Shown here: positions 1 to 6,049 of the stretch, one piece after another | Layout: every line of letters begins with the position of its first letter | Numbering within the stretch: position 1 is the first letter of the stretch | NCBI GenBank assembly: GCA_023430245.1 | Contig: JAEZBA010000562.1 | Location: forward strand, 1 to 6,853 | Direction: 5' to 3' | DNA: 6,853 nt | Origin: Pseudomonadota bacterium | GTDB lineage: Bacteria > Pseudomonadota > Alphaproteobacteria > Rhizobiales > Xanthobacteraceae | Notes under the pieces: model-generated | Database searches by the model: none | What the model saw: only the letters and a program-made list of their open reading frames with translations | Told to the model about the DNA's origin: nothing | Position numbers and translations under genes: made by a program

Positions 1-310
1 TCACCTGACAGCCCGGCATGCCCTTGATGTTGTGGCGAAGCACGTTGCCGCGGGGATTGTTGGGGTCCTCGCCGCGATGCTTCCAGGCCGGGTTCAGCGC
101 GATTTCGTCCGAATCGCGGTAGGTCGCGACGCAGTGAAAGATCGGAATGCCGGCCGCGCGGACCTGCCGGAAAAAGCGCTCGTTGGCCGCAACCACCCGG
201 GCGGCGGCATCGGGCTCCAACGGCATGGTCGCGACCGCCGGATCGAGGTGGCCGCGATGCAGATCGATCGCCACGATGCCCGGCTTTGCGACCTCGACGC
301 CCTGAATCAC
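1..310 (-). CDS. Isochorismatase-family cysteine hydrolase, N-terminal part (C-terminus outside window)
   Basis: The 103 visible residues show the N-terminal half of the isochorismatase/N-carbamoylsarcosine amidase fold: a beta strand carrying the presumed catalytic aspartate (VAIDLHRGHLD, D16), a long helix (about 34-53) and the next strand with GIPIFHCVATYR (54-65). Family members are mostly cytoplasmic amidases that use an Asp-Lys-Cys triad to cleave C-N bonds (for example carbamoyl, ureido or maleamate groups). The lysine and cysteine would lie further on, outside the window, so activity cannot be confirmed. The start is GTG at 310, set by a perfect AGGAGG five bases upstream that overlaps the TAG stop of the preceding alpha/beta hydrolase; the two genes are 9 bases apart and surely co-transcribed. 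Family membership is fairly secure. The substrate is unknown, but the context suggests a late step in degrading an imported nitrogen compound. Confidence 0.82.
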   Translation of the reverse strand, partial: MIQGVEVAKPGIVAIDLHRGHLDPAVATMPLEPDAAARVVAANERFFRQVRAAGIPIFHCVATYRDSDEIALNPAWKHRGEDPNNPRGNVLRHNIKGMPGCQV

Positions 311-315
311 GGTCG

Positions 316-321
316 CCTCCT
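316..321 (-). promoter_or_regulatory. Shine-Dalgarno AGGAGG overlapping upstream stop
   Basis: AGGAGG on the minus strand, 5 bases before the GTG at 310, is embedded in the TAG stop (322-320) of the alpha/beta hydrolase. It fixes the GTG start of the cysteine hydrolase and implies translational coupling of the two genes. Confidence 0.75.
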
Positions 322-1543
322 AGATCAGCGGGTTGATCGATGTCTTCAGCAATTTAAGCTGGTCGATCCCGAACCGGTCGGCCAACCAATCAGCAAGCAG
401 TTCCTGCCCGATGGTCGGATTGTCATGCTGGCAATGTTCTGCGCCGGTCTCGTCGGTTTCCACGATCCGCAGGGTGACGTCGATCCCGTGTGCCTTCGCA
501 TAATCGTAAGTCTGGCGGGCCGCCGACACCGTCAGTACATCGTGGCCGCCATGCAGGATAAGGTACGGGCACCGCATGTTCTCCAGGTGGCCCTCCAGGG
601 TGAACGGCTTCATGATCTCATGGGCCTCTCGCATCGACGACGCGCCAAGCACCCACTTGATGTGCATGGCGAGGCCGAAATCATCGCCCTTGTTGCCCCA
701 CATGTCCGGAACCGACCAGATCGCACCATGCGAAATCGCCGCCGCCAGGCGGTGCTCGTAGCACCCGGCGCGCGCGGCGTAATAGCCACCCAGGCTGGAG
801 CCGCAGACCGCGATACGGGTCGGATCGACGTCCGCGCGCTGCACCAGCCAGTCGATGCATTTGCCAATCGGAAATTCGGAATCAGGCCGGCTGTGAACAC
901 CATGCCGGCGCAGCGTGCCGCCCTGGCCGGGACCGTCGATCATCAGCACCGAAATGCCACGCTGCAGGCAGCCATGTGCCTGCATGAACCACATCTCGTC
1001 CTTGATTGAATCCAGACCGCCCATGCAGATCAGCACCGGCAGCCGCTCGCCCGGAAACGGCGCGCGGACGAAATAGCCGCAGATCGGCTTGCCCGGCTCA
1101 TAGGGGATATCGACTGCCTCGCCCGGTGGATTCAGATATCCGATGAACTTTTTCGAGCAGGCCTCCATCTTCTCGAACGTCGGCAGCCGGCGCGGGTCCT
1201 TTGGTTCGAGATGAAACTCGGCTTGCCGGTAATAATCGGCCGCTCGCAGAAAGCAGTTCATCGCTGTGCGGATGTGACCCGCGCGCTCAGACGCCAGACC
1301 GCGATCCCAGTTGCGGTCGGCAATCCGCATCCACTCCTCGTGCCAGCTCTCCAGATCGCCGGGGATCATGCGGGAGCCCGCCATCAGCACTTCGCTGACC
1401 GAGCCGCCGCCTTCCTGCGTCTCACCAAGACCGCGACGGAATTGATAGGAGAGCCAGGGATGCTCCGGCCAGTGATGCCATCCAAACGGCTCGTAATGCG
1501 CCGAACGATCGGCCGTTATCTGTTCGATGGTGTCATCAGCCAC
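320..1543 (-). CDS. Alpha/beta hydrolase, FrsA / 2,6-dihydroxypseudooxynicotine hydrolase type
   Basis: This 407-residue protein has a helical N-terminal lid-like domain (about 1-145) and an alpha/beta hydrolase core (about 150-395). The presumed triad is visible: nucleophile S250 in CGSSLGGYYAAR, acid D335 in HGGHD and base H370 in GAEHCQHDNP. The oxyanion-side motif CMGGLD (173-178) and DGPGQGG (203-209) are typical of the FrsA/DUF1100-like esterase group, which includes the C-C bond hydrolase of nicotine breakdown, 2,6-dihydroxypseudooxynicotine hydrolase; two-domain layout and spacing fit. It has no signal peptide, so it is cytoplasmic. The start is GTG at 1543 with AGGAG seven bases upstream. 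It follows the permease by 24 bases and precedes the cysteine hydrolase by 9, so it is part of the operon. Whether it cleaves an ester, amide or C-C bond cannot be told from sequence. The neighbours do not include other nicotine pathway genes. Confidence 0.88.
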   Translation of the reverse strand: MADDTIEQITADRSAHYEPFGWHHWPEHPWLSYQFRRGLGETQEGGGSVSEVLMAGSRMIPGDLESWHEEWMRIADRNWDRGLASERAGHIRTAMNCFLRAADYYRQAEFHLEPKDPRRLPTFEKMEACSKKFIGYLNPPGEAVDIPYEPGKPICGYFVRAPFPGERLPVLICMGGLDSIKDEMWFMQAHGCLQRGISVLMIDGPGQGGTLRRHGVHSRPDSEFPIGKCIDWLVQRADVDPTRIAVCGSSLGGYYAARAGCYEHRLAAAISHGAIWSVPDMWGNKGDDFGLAMHIKWVLGASSMREAHEIMKPFTLEGHLENMRCPYLILHGGHDVLTVSAARQTYDYAKAHGIDVTLRIVETDETGAEHCQHDNPTIGQELLADWLADRFGIDQLKLLKTSINPLI

Positions 1544-1567
1544 AACTCAACTCCTGCCTTATTCAGC

Positions 1568-2401
1568 TCAAGAACCGAACGCCACGCCGTCGGCGCCGCG
1601 GGTGGCCCAGCCTGTGGTGCGCTGTTCGATAGCCACGCAGACGATGTACATGGCGACGCCCATCAGACCGGTGACGATGAGGCAGGCGAAGGCGAGCGGC
1701 ACCTCGAAACGAGACGAGGCGACCAGCATCAAATAGCCGATGCCGGCATTGGCCGCGATGCTCTCGGCCACGATCGAGCCGACGAAAGCGACGGTCATGG
1801 CGATCTTCAGCGAGGCGAAGAAATACGGCATGGCGCGCGGCAGCCCCACTTTCAGGATGACTTGCCGCTTGCTTGCACCAAGCGCACGCAGCACGTCACG
1901 CAATTCCGGCTCCACTGTTGCTATCCCGGTGGCGACATTGACGAGGATCGGAAAGAACGCGAGCAGAAACGCCGTGATGACCGCCGGAATCGTTCCGATG
2001 CCGAACCAGATCACCAGCACCGGCACGACCGCCACCTTCGGCACCGAATTGAAGGCGATCAGCGCCGGATAGAAACCGTCATAGGCGACCTGCGACGACC
2101 CCAGTGCGATGCCGCCGATCACCCCGATCAGGATCGCAAGCGCAAAGCCGATCAGCGTCGTCGTCAGCGTTTGCCACGCATTGATGGCGATCGGCTCCCG
2201 CCACTGCCACATGGATTTGAAGATGGCGGACGGCGCGGGAAGAACGAACTCCTGAATGGCGAACAGCCGGACCACGATTTCCCAAACCACGAACATCGCA
2301 ATGATCACGAACCAGGGCAGCGCGCGGCGGACCGCCTTGTGCTCGAAGAAGGTCTTCCGCCGCGTCACCGGCGGCAGATCGTAGGTTTCCGCAACGCTCA
2401 T
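1568..2401 (-). CDS. ABC transporter permease, NitT/TauT (SsuC-like) family
   Basis: This 277-residue inner-membrane protein is the translocation subunit of an importer. Hydrophobic stretches at about 28-48, 80-103, 118-160 (probably two segments), 196-214 and 236-258 give about six membrane segments. The cytoplasmic EAA loop that docks on the ATPase is clear at 164-193 (EPELRDVLRALGAS, then the LP pair at 187-188). LPAPSAIF at 54-61 is typical of the SsuC/TauC/NrtB permeases, which act as homodimers, so one permease gene is enough. An in-frame GTG at 2440 would add 13 residues and overlap the ATPase gene, but the ATG at 2401 has GAGGA seven bases upstream, overlapping the ATPase stop, and is preferred. 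It is 10 bases from the ATPase gene and 24 from the alpha/beta hydrolase. The substrate is not readable: this family imports sulfonates, nitrate, pyrimidines and aromatic or heterocyclic compounds. Confidence 0.94.
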   Translation of the reverse strand: MSVAETYDLPPVTRRKTFFEHKAVRRALPWFVIIAMFVVWEIVVRLFAIQEFVLPAPSAIFKSMWQWREPIAINAWQTLTTTLIGFALAILIGVIGGIALGSSQVAYDGFYPALIAFNSVPKVAVVPVLVIWFGIGTIPAVITAFLLAFFPILVNVATGIATVEPELRDVLRALGASKRQVILKVGLPRAMPYFFASLKIAMTVAFVGSIVAESIAANAGIGYLMLVASSRFEVPLAFACLIVTGLMGVAMYIVCVAIEQRTTGWATRGADGVAFGS

Positions 2402-2408
2402 TTCGTCT

Positions 2409-2413
2409 TCCTC
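2409..2413 (-). promoter_or_regulatory. Shine-Dalgarno GAGGA deciding the permease start
   Basis: GAGGA lies seven bases before the ATG at 2401 and shares bases with the TGA stop of the ATPase gene (2414-2412). It favours the short permease start and suggests coupled translation of ATPase and permease. Confidence 0.65.
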
Positions 2414-3206
2414 AGGCCGCTGCTTGGGCGCGTGCTGCACTGATATGCTCCCGCAGTTCGTGTACCAGCGCGACCGATTCCGGTTCGTAGGTGCTGTCGA
2501 GCCGCCGCGGTCGCGGCGTTGGTATCTTTCGATCGAGAATGATGCGTCCCGGCCGCGCGCTCATGACCAGCACGCGATCGGCGAGAAAGACCGCCTCCCG
2601 CAAATCGTGCGTGACCAGGATGACGGTGGGCCGGCGGGCCAGCCAGAGATCCTGCAGCGCAAGCCAGAGCTCCTCGCGCGTAAACATGTCCAGCGCGCCG
2701 AATGGCTCATCGAGCATCAGCAGCGAGGGTTCGTGGATCAGCGCACGGCAGAGCTGCGCACGCTGCTGCATGCCACCGGACAACTGCCACGGATATTTGT
2801 CCTCGCAGCCCTTGAGCCCCACGAGCGCGATCAGTTCACGCGCTTTCGCCTCGTAGGCCGCCCAATCGGAGCGCAAGCGGCTCGCATGCGGCTCCACGAT
2901 CTCGAGTGGCAGCATGACGTTCCTGAGTGTCGTGCGCCATGGCAGCAGCGACGCGTTCTGGAATGCCATGCCGACGAAACTGAGTGGCGCCGTCACCGGC
3001 TTGCCGTCCACCGTCACATGCCCTGCGGTGGCCGGCCACAATCCGGTGACCACCTTCATCAAGGTCGACTTGCCGCAGCCCGACGGCCCGACCACGGCGA
3101 TGAACTCGCCATCGGCGACGCCGAAGCTCGTCCTATATAGCGCCAGCGCGCTTTCGTCTTCGTTGTACTTCAACGAGACTTGTTGCAACTGCACGAAGTC
3201 CGGCAT
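2412..3206 (-). CDS. ABC transporter ATP-binding protein, NitT/TauT (SsuB-like) family
   Basis: This 264-residue cytoplasmic ATPase powers the adjacent permease. All nucleotide-binding motifs are intact: Walker A GPSGCGKST (40-48), Q-loop Q83 in GMAFQNASLLPW, signature LSGGMQQR (142-149), Walker B LLMLDEP with catalytic E167 (162-168), D-loop ALD (171-173) and switch H200 in VTHD. The Q-loop followed by LLPW and the EAVFLADRV segment (204-212) are characteristic of the SsuB/TauB/NrtD subgroup. The start is ATG at 3206, preceded at six bases by GGAG within AGGTGGAG; an in-frame GTG at 3218 lies inside that ribosome-binding site and is unlikely to be used. The gene is first after an 84-base gap that contains a probable terminator hairpin, and is followed at 10 bases by the permease gene. 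Confidence 0.95.
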   Translation of the reverse strand: MPDFVQLQQVSLKYNEDESALALYRTSFGVADGEFIAVVGPSGCGKSTLMKVVTGLWPATAGHVTVDGKPVTAPLSFVGMAFQNASLLPWRTTLRNVMLPLEIVEPHASRLRSDWAAYEAKARELIALVGLKGCEDKYPWQLSGGMQQRAQLCRALIHEPSLLMLDEPFGALDMFTREELWLALQDLWLARRPTVILVTHDLREAVFLADRVLVMSARPGRIILDRKIPTPRPRRLDSTYEPESVALVHELREHISAARAQAAA

Positions 3207-3212
3207 GGCGTA

Positions 3213-3220
3213 CTCCACCT
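3213..3220 (-). promoter_or_regulatory. Shine-Dalgarno AGGTGGAG deciding the ATPase start
   Basis: AGGTGGAG lies six bases before the ATG at 3206. Because it contains the alternative in-frame GTG (3218-3216), that codon cannot be a well-supported start, so the shorter protein is called. Confidence 0.6.
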
Positions 3221-3230
3221 ATCGGCCGAC

Positions 3231-3258
3231 AAAAGACGGACAATTCGACTTATCCGTC
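3231..3258 (-). terminator. Probable intrinsic terminator or attenuator between amidase and transporter genes
   Basis: In the minus-strand transcript GACGGATAA (3258-3250) can pair with TTGTCCGTC (3243-3235) across a six-base loop, giving a nine-pair stem with one U-G wobble, directly followed by TTTT (3234-3231). It sits 33 bases after the amidase stop and 24 before the ATPase start. The U-run is short, so it may only partly stop transcription, lowering transporter expression relative to the enzymes upstream. No convincing promoter was seen in the remaining 25 bases before the ATPase gene. Confidence 0.45.
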
Positions 3259-3290
3259 ACGCTTTCCATGCAAGTCCCGTACCCGCTCAG

Positions 3291-4259
3291 CTAACGCTGC
3301 AAGATGCTCTTCGGGAGCATCGCGTGCACACCCTTCACGTTGTTCACCGTCTGCGTGACGTGCAGATCGGCCGCGAAGCTGCACATCGCGTAGGCCTCGT
3401 CCTTATGGATGCCGGTCATCTCGACGATCCACGAGATCATTTCCTTGAGTGCCTGCCGTGCAGCGTCGTCGAGATCGGTGTCGAGTCCGAAAGCGATGTA
3501 ATGCGTCTTGGTTTCGGCGCGCGGCATCGTCCACTTGAGATCCTTGCGCAGGACGAACTCGAAGGTTCCGGCGAGCGCGGTCTCGATCGCGGTTCCGTCG
3601 ACTTCGCCATCGCCCTGCGCCGCGTGACCGTCGCCGGTTGAAAACAATGCGCCATCGTTCCAGACCGGAAGGTAGATCGTGCTGCCCGCCGTCAATTCCT
3701 TACAGTCGAGATTGCCGCCGAATTCGCGCGGCTCCTTGCTGTTCTGGCGGCCGAAGGTCGCGGCGGGCGCGACCGCGAGCTGGCCGAAGAACGGCGCCAG
3801 CGGAATCTTGAAGCCCGAGGGCATCAACGCCACATTGTCGTTCAGATCCAGCCGGACATGGGTGAGACGCGTGTACGGAAAGTCCTCCGGGATCGTGCCC
3901 ATATAGCCGCGGAACACATTCCAGCCCCAGTTCTGGCGGATCTCGATCTCGTGAATCCGTACCTCGAGCACGTCACCAGGCTTCGCGTCGCGCACATAGA
4001 TCGGGCCCGTGAAGATGTGGTTGCCCGAGCCTTTCTTGACCTTCTTGTGGATCTCCACAATGTCCGGAAGGATGTCGAAGCCGTCCGAGGCGGGCGGCAT
4101 CCATTCGGGGTTGCAGGTCGCGCATTCGATGCGCACCCGCTCACCCGAATTGATCGTGAGCGCGGGTTCGATGGCGGCGTCGAGATAGCCCCAATGAACG
4201 GTCTCGGGCGTCGCCCTGAGAAGAGTTATCGGAGCTGCTGTCTTTGCGCTGATGTTCAT
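3291..4259 (-). CDS. Acetamidase/formamidase family amidohydrolase
   Basis: This 322-residue cytoplasmic enzyme of the FmdA/AmdA family (formamidase or acetamidase: amide plus water gives carboxylate plus ammonia) is full length. Family landmarks appear in order: TGPIYVRDAKPGDVLEV (84-100), GYMGTIP (118-124), the core FGGNLDCKEL (180-189), the region GALFSTGDGHAAQGDGEVDGTAIE (203-226) with its acidic and histidine residues, and the C-terminal SFAADLHVTQTVNNVKG (294-310). The start is ATG at 4259, with GGGAG six bases upstream; the GTG directly before it (4262) would leave too short a spacing. It begins 13 bases after the deacetylase-fold gene, so the two are one transcript. Short aliphatic amides are the textbook substrates, but operon members of this family often act on pathway intermediates, for example releasing formate or ammonia from an N-formyl or amide product. 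The substrate here is unknown. Confidence 0.93.
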   Translation of the reverse strand: MNISAKTAAPITLLRATPETVHWGYLDAAIEPALTINSGERVRIECATCNPEWMPPASDGFDILPDIVEIHKKVKKGSGNHIFTGPIYVRDAKPGDVLEVRIHEIEIRQNWGWNVFRGYMGTIPEDFPYTRLTHVRLDLNDNVALMPSGFKIPLAPFFGQLAVAPAATFGRQNSKEPREFGGNLDCKELTAGSTIYLPVWNDGALFSTGDGHAAQGDGEVDGTAIETALAGTFEFVLRKDLKWTMPRAETKTHYIAFGLDTDLDDAARQALKEMISWIVEMTGIHKDEAYAMCSFAADLHVTQTVNNVKGVHAMLPKSILQR

Positions 4260-4265
4260 CACACA

Positions 4266-4270
4266 CTCCC
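4266..4270 (-). promoter_or_regulatory. Shine-Dalgarno GGGAG deciding the amidase start
   Basis: GGGAG lies six bases before the ATG at 4259 and only three before the alternative GTG at 4262, so the ATG is the better start. Confidence 0.6.
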
Positions 4271-4272
4271 GT

Positions 4273-5175
4273 TCAGCTGCCGGGGATAATTCCGGGCTTC
4301 ATCTCGAAGCAGTATTTCGCGATGTCTCCGGCGCGCGTGAACCACACCTGATCCGCATGCTTGTGTTCAACGCAGTGCTTGATCGCCTGCCGCAAAGGCC
4401 GCAGCCGGAATGGCTGGCCGACCAGGAAGCCGTGTAGCGACAGCGAGAAGACCAGCGGCTGCTTCTCGGACGCTTCGAGCAGCTCCTCGAACTGATCGAC
4501 GATCATGTCCGCGAATTCACGCCCGGAATGATCGCGCAGTCCCAGCGTGCCGGCGTCGTTCAACTCCATGGGATAGGGAACGGACAGAAGCGGGCCGCTA
4601 CGCGTCTTCATCCAGATCGGCTGATCGTCCACCGGCCAGTCGAGCAGGTATGTAAAGCCTGCCTCTTTCAGCAGATCCGGCGTGACGCCGCTCTCGGCGG
4701 CACCCGCCCCCATCCAGCCGGTCGGACGGACGCCGACATGTTTTTCGATGACCTCGACGCATTCCTGGATCACGCGCCGCTCGTCATCCTCCCACATGCC
4801 GCGCAGAAGCTCGGCATTGGTGCGCCCATGACCGAGCACGTCGTCGCCGCGCTCTTTGATCTTGGCGACGATCTGCGGATATTCGTAGCAGACCGTCGAG
4901 TTTAGCAGGATCGATGCCGGCAGCTTGAGCTCGTCGAGCATCTCGAACAGGCGCCAGTTGCCGATGCGATTGCCGTAGTCGCGCCAGGCCCAGTTGCGGG
5001 AGGTCTGCGGGCCGCCGCGGCTGTGCGGGTCCATGCCAAGCCCCGCGCCGAACGCGAAATGCTCGATATTGAGCGCGATGTAGAACGCAAGCCGCTTTTG
5101 GCCGGGCCAGCTATACGTCTTCCGCTCGCCGATCGGCGAATAGTCGTAGCGCTTGTGGGCCGGCAACCTCAACAT
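4273..5175 (-). CDS. Polysaccharide deacetylase-fold hydrolase, PuuE-like (probably not a polysaccharide enzyme)
   Basis: This 300-residue protein has the NodB-type distorted barrel, without a signal peptide, so it is cytoplasmic. Motif positions are altered: the usual Asp-Asp of motif 1 is N36-x-E38 (LNIEHF), and motif 2, normally His-x3-His, is H116-x3-N120 (GHGRTNAE). WMGAG (154-158) occupies motif 3, DWPVDDQP (179-186) follows, and SLHGF (246-250) supplies H248 near the end. Such changes are known from the PuuE allantoinase branch, recruited from polysaccharide deacetylases to open cyclic amides, reported to work without metal. That family link is by motif resemblance, and allantoinase activity is not claimed, since other uric acid genes are absent. 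The ATG at 5175 has GGGAG seven bases upstream. It is the first enzyme gene after the regulator and is followed at 13 bases by the amidase, which suggests sequential hydrolytic steps. Confidence 0.88.
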   Translation of the reverse strand: MLRLPAHKRYDYSPIGERKTYSWPGQKRLAFYIALNIEHFAFGAGLGMDPHSRGGPQTSRNWAWRDYGNRIGNWRLFEMLDELKLPASILLNSTVCYEYPQIVAKIKERGDDVLGHGRTNAELLRGMWEDDERRVIQECVEVIEKHVGVRPTGWMGAGAAESGVTPDLLKEAGFTYLLDWPVDDQPIWMKTRSGPLLSVPYPMELNDAGTLGLRDHSGREFADMIVDQFEELLEASEKQPLVFSLSLHGFLVGQPFRLRPLRQAIKHCVEHKHADQVWFTRAGDIAKYCFEMKPGIIPGS

Positions 5176-5213
5176 TGATCTTCTCCCGCAATCGATTAGG
5201 CGATGGCGGGGCG

Positions 5214-5243
5214 ATCCTATGCGTACTCAAGTCACTTGATCAA
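5214..5243 (-). promoter_or_regulatory. Possible sigma-70 promoter for the enzyme/transporter operon
   Basis: On the minus strand TTGATC (5243-5238), an 18-base spacer and TAGGAT (5219-5214) resemble -35 and -10 boxes, four of six matches each. Transcription would begin near 5207, about 30 bases before the deacetylase start. It lies in the 78-base gap after the regulator gene and is overlapped by inverted repeats that could be an operator. This would let enzymes be induced separately from the regulator. Confidence 0.35.
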
Positions 5244-5252
5244 TAAGAAAGT
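5227..5252. promoter_or_regulatory. Probable operator: overlapping inverted repeats upstream of the deacetylase gene
   Basis: Two overlapping symmetric elements occur here. TCAAGTCACTTGA (5227-5239) is a perfect 13-bp palindrome with a one-base centre. ACTTGA-N7-GAAAGT (5234-5252) has the same 19-bp architecture as ACTTTC-N7-GAAAGT at 6025-6043, agreeing at 10 of 12 arm positions. Both overlap the putative -35/spacer of the promoter in this gap, a position expected for repression. The XRE-cupin regulator encoded immediately upstream is the obvious candidate binder; this is inference. Confidence 0.4.
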
Positions 5253-5253
5253 G

Positions 5254-5955
5254 CTAGAATGCCGGCGGCGTGTTGACGAAAAGGATGCGCGCTTCAGTCG
5301 CACCCAGATTGCGGTAACCGTGACCGACTTCGGAACGGAAGCAAAACGTGTCGCCGGCGGACAGACGATAAACCTTATCGCCGACGAACAGCTCGATATC
5401 GCCGGCGATCAGGTAACCGACTTCCTCTCCGGCATGCGAAATCATGCCGAAGCTGCCGCCACCCGGCGCAACGACATGGATGTTGCTCTGAAGCAGATGT
5501 CCGCGCGTATACGGAATCACGCGCTCCATGCGAATGCCGTTGCCTCGCCTGAGGAAATCGTCAGCTTCGACGAAGCTGCGCTGACCGGCCCGCGTCACCA
5601 CAGGATCGTCTTCTTCGGGCGGCGCGAACAGGTCGCCGAGCCCGATTTTCAGCACCGCACATAGCTTTCCCAGCACTTGCAGCGAGGGCTCGAGCTTGTT
5701 GTTCTCGATCTTGGACACGAGACTTTCCGAACACCCGGCCTGGTCGGCGACGTCCTTCAGACGCGCGCCTCTCATCAACCTTGCGTGGCGCAACCTGGTT
5801 CCGATCTCATATCGCGCGAGATCCAGAACATTTGCTTTCGGTGAAGCGGCCGTATCGTTCGGGAGTTTCGGTTCTGCACCCGACTTCCGCGCGCGAATTG
5901 ACGCAGCCTTGGGCGCTGCCGATCCGGCAGATTTCGATTTCGGTTTTGTTGTCAT
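5254..5955 (-). CDS. XRE-family transcriptional regulator with C-terminal cupin domain
   Basis: This 233-residue cytoplasmic DNA-binding protein has three parts. Residues 1-45 are a Lys/Ala/Ser/Pro-rich, probably disordered basic tail. Residues 51-110 are a Cro/C1-type helix-turn-helix (IGTRLRHARLMRGARLKDVA, then SESLVSKIENNKLEPSLQVL with the typical SxxxISKxENGxxxPS-like pattern). Residues about 158-228 are a cupin_2 sensor domain (HAGEEVGYLIAGDIELFVGD, then LSAGDTFCF and GHGYRN). Such regulators (PuuR, SutR types) usually sense a small metabolite in the cupin barrel and act as local repressors or activators. The ATG at 5955 is the only good start before the HTH, although its ribosome-binding site is weak. 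It is divergent from the substrate-binding protein gene and is followed after 78 bases by the enzyme genes, so it probably controls both. The effector is unknown. Confidence 0.92.
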   Translation of the reverse strand: MTTKPKSKSAGSAAPKAASIRARKSGAEPKLPNDTAASPKANVLDLARYEIGTRLRHARLMRGARLKDVADQAGCSESLVSKIENNKLEPSLQVLGKLCAVLKIGLGDLFAPPEEDDPVVTRAGQRSFVEADDFLRRGNGIRMERVIPYTRGHLLQSNIHVVAPGGGSFGMISHAGEEVGYLIAGDIELFVGDKVYRLSAGDTFCFRSEVGHGYRNLGATEARILFVNTPPAF

Positions 5956-5992
5956 TGCGCTTTTTTGCCTGGTTGATCATTGCCGGCGCATC

Positions 5993-6021
5993 AGCATACG
6001 CCGACCGGACGGGTCTCTCAA
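5993..6021 (-). promoter_or_regulatory. Sigma-70-like promoter of the regulator gene
   Basis: TTGAGA (6021-6016), a 17-base spacer and TATGCT (5998-5993) match the -35 consensus at five of six and the -10 at four of six bases. The start of transcription would be near 5986, giving a leader of about 30 bases before the ATG at 5955. Confidence 0.55.
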
Positions 6022-6022
6022 T

Positions 6023-6049
6023 TGACTTTCCCAACACGAAAGTTACTGT
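6023..6049 (+). promoter_or_regulatory. Possible promoter of the substrate-binding protein gene
   Basis: TTGACT (6023-6028) is a good -35-like box almost back to back with the -35 of the opposite promoter. The best -10 candidate, TACTGT (6044-6049), matches only three of six bases at a short 15-base spacing, so the promoter may need an activator or may be placed differently. Its leader of about 55 bases precedes the AGGAG at 6098-6102. Confidence 0.3.
6025..6043. promoter_or_regulatory. Probable operator: inverted repeat ACTTTC-N7-GAAAGT
   Basis: This perfect 6-bp inverted repeat with a 7-base centre (19 bp in total) lies between the putative -35 and -10 of the plus-strand promoter and just upstream of the minus-strand -35 box. 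A related copy lies at 5234-5252. Size and symmetry suit a dimeric XRE-family protein, most simply the product of the adjacent regulator gene. Confidence 0.45.

Noticed and set aside
32..1009. Long plus-strand open frame opposite the two hydrolase genes
   Set aside because: It is antisense to well-recognised proteins, rich in Arg/His/Asp with no domain, and crosses the boundary between two genes; it is a by-product of G/C-biased codon positions.
320..1543. Nicotine or nicotinate degradation locus
   Set aside because: Only the alpha/beta hydrolase and the isochorismatase fold hint at it; the hydroxylases and oxidases of those pathways are absent from the window, and the PuuE-like and amidase genes do not belong to them.
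1211..2443. 410-codon plus-strand open frame across hydrolase and permease genes
   Set aside because: Its Arg/His/Asp-rich low-complexity product is the mirror of the permease's hydrophobic codons, and it spans an intergenic gap without any ribosome-binding logic.
2424..3140. Plus-strand open frame opposite the ABC ATPase
   Set aside because: The minus strand carries every ATPase motif intact; the plus frame has no recognisable domain.
5203..5664. Plus-strand open frame opposite the regulator
   Set aside because: It lies antisense to the cupin and HTH coding region and begins inside the promoter gap; no domain.
5236..5980. Shared TTGATCA heptamer in both control gaps (5236-5242 and 5973-5979)
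   Set aside because: Short and palindromic in its core, at different positions relative to the promoters; more likely chance than the ACTTTC repeat.
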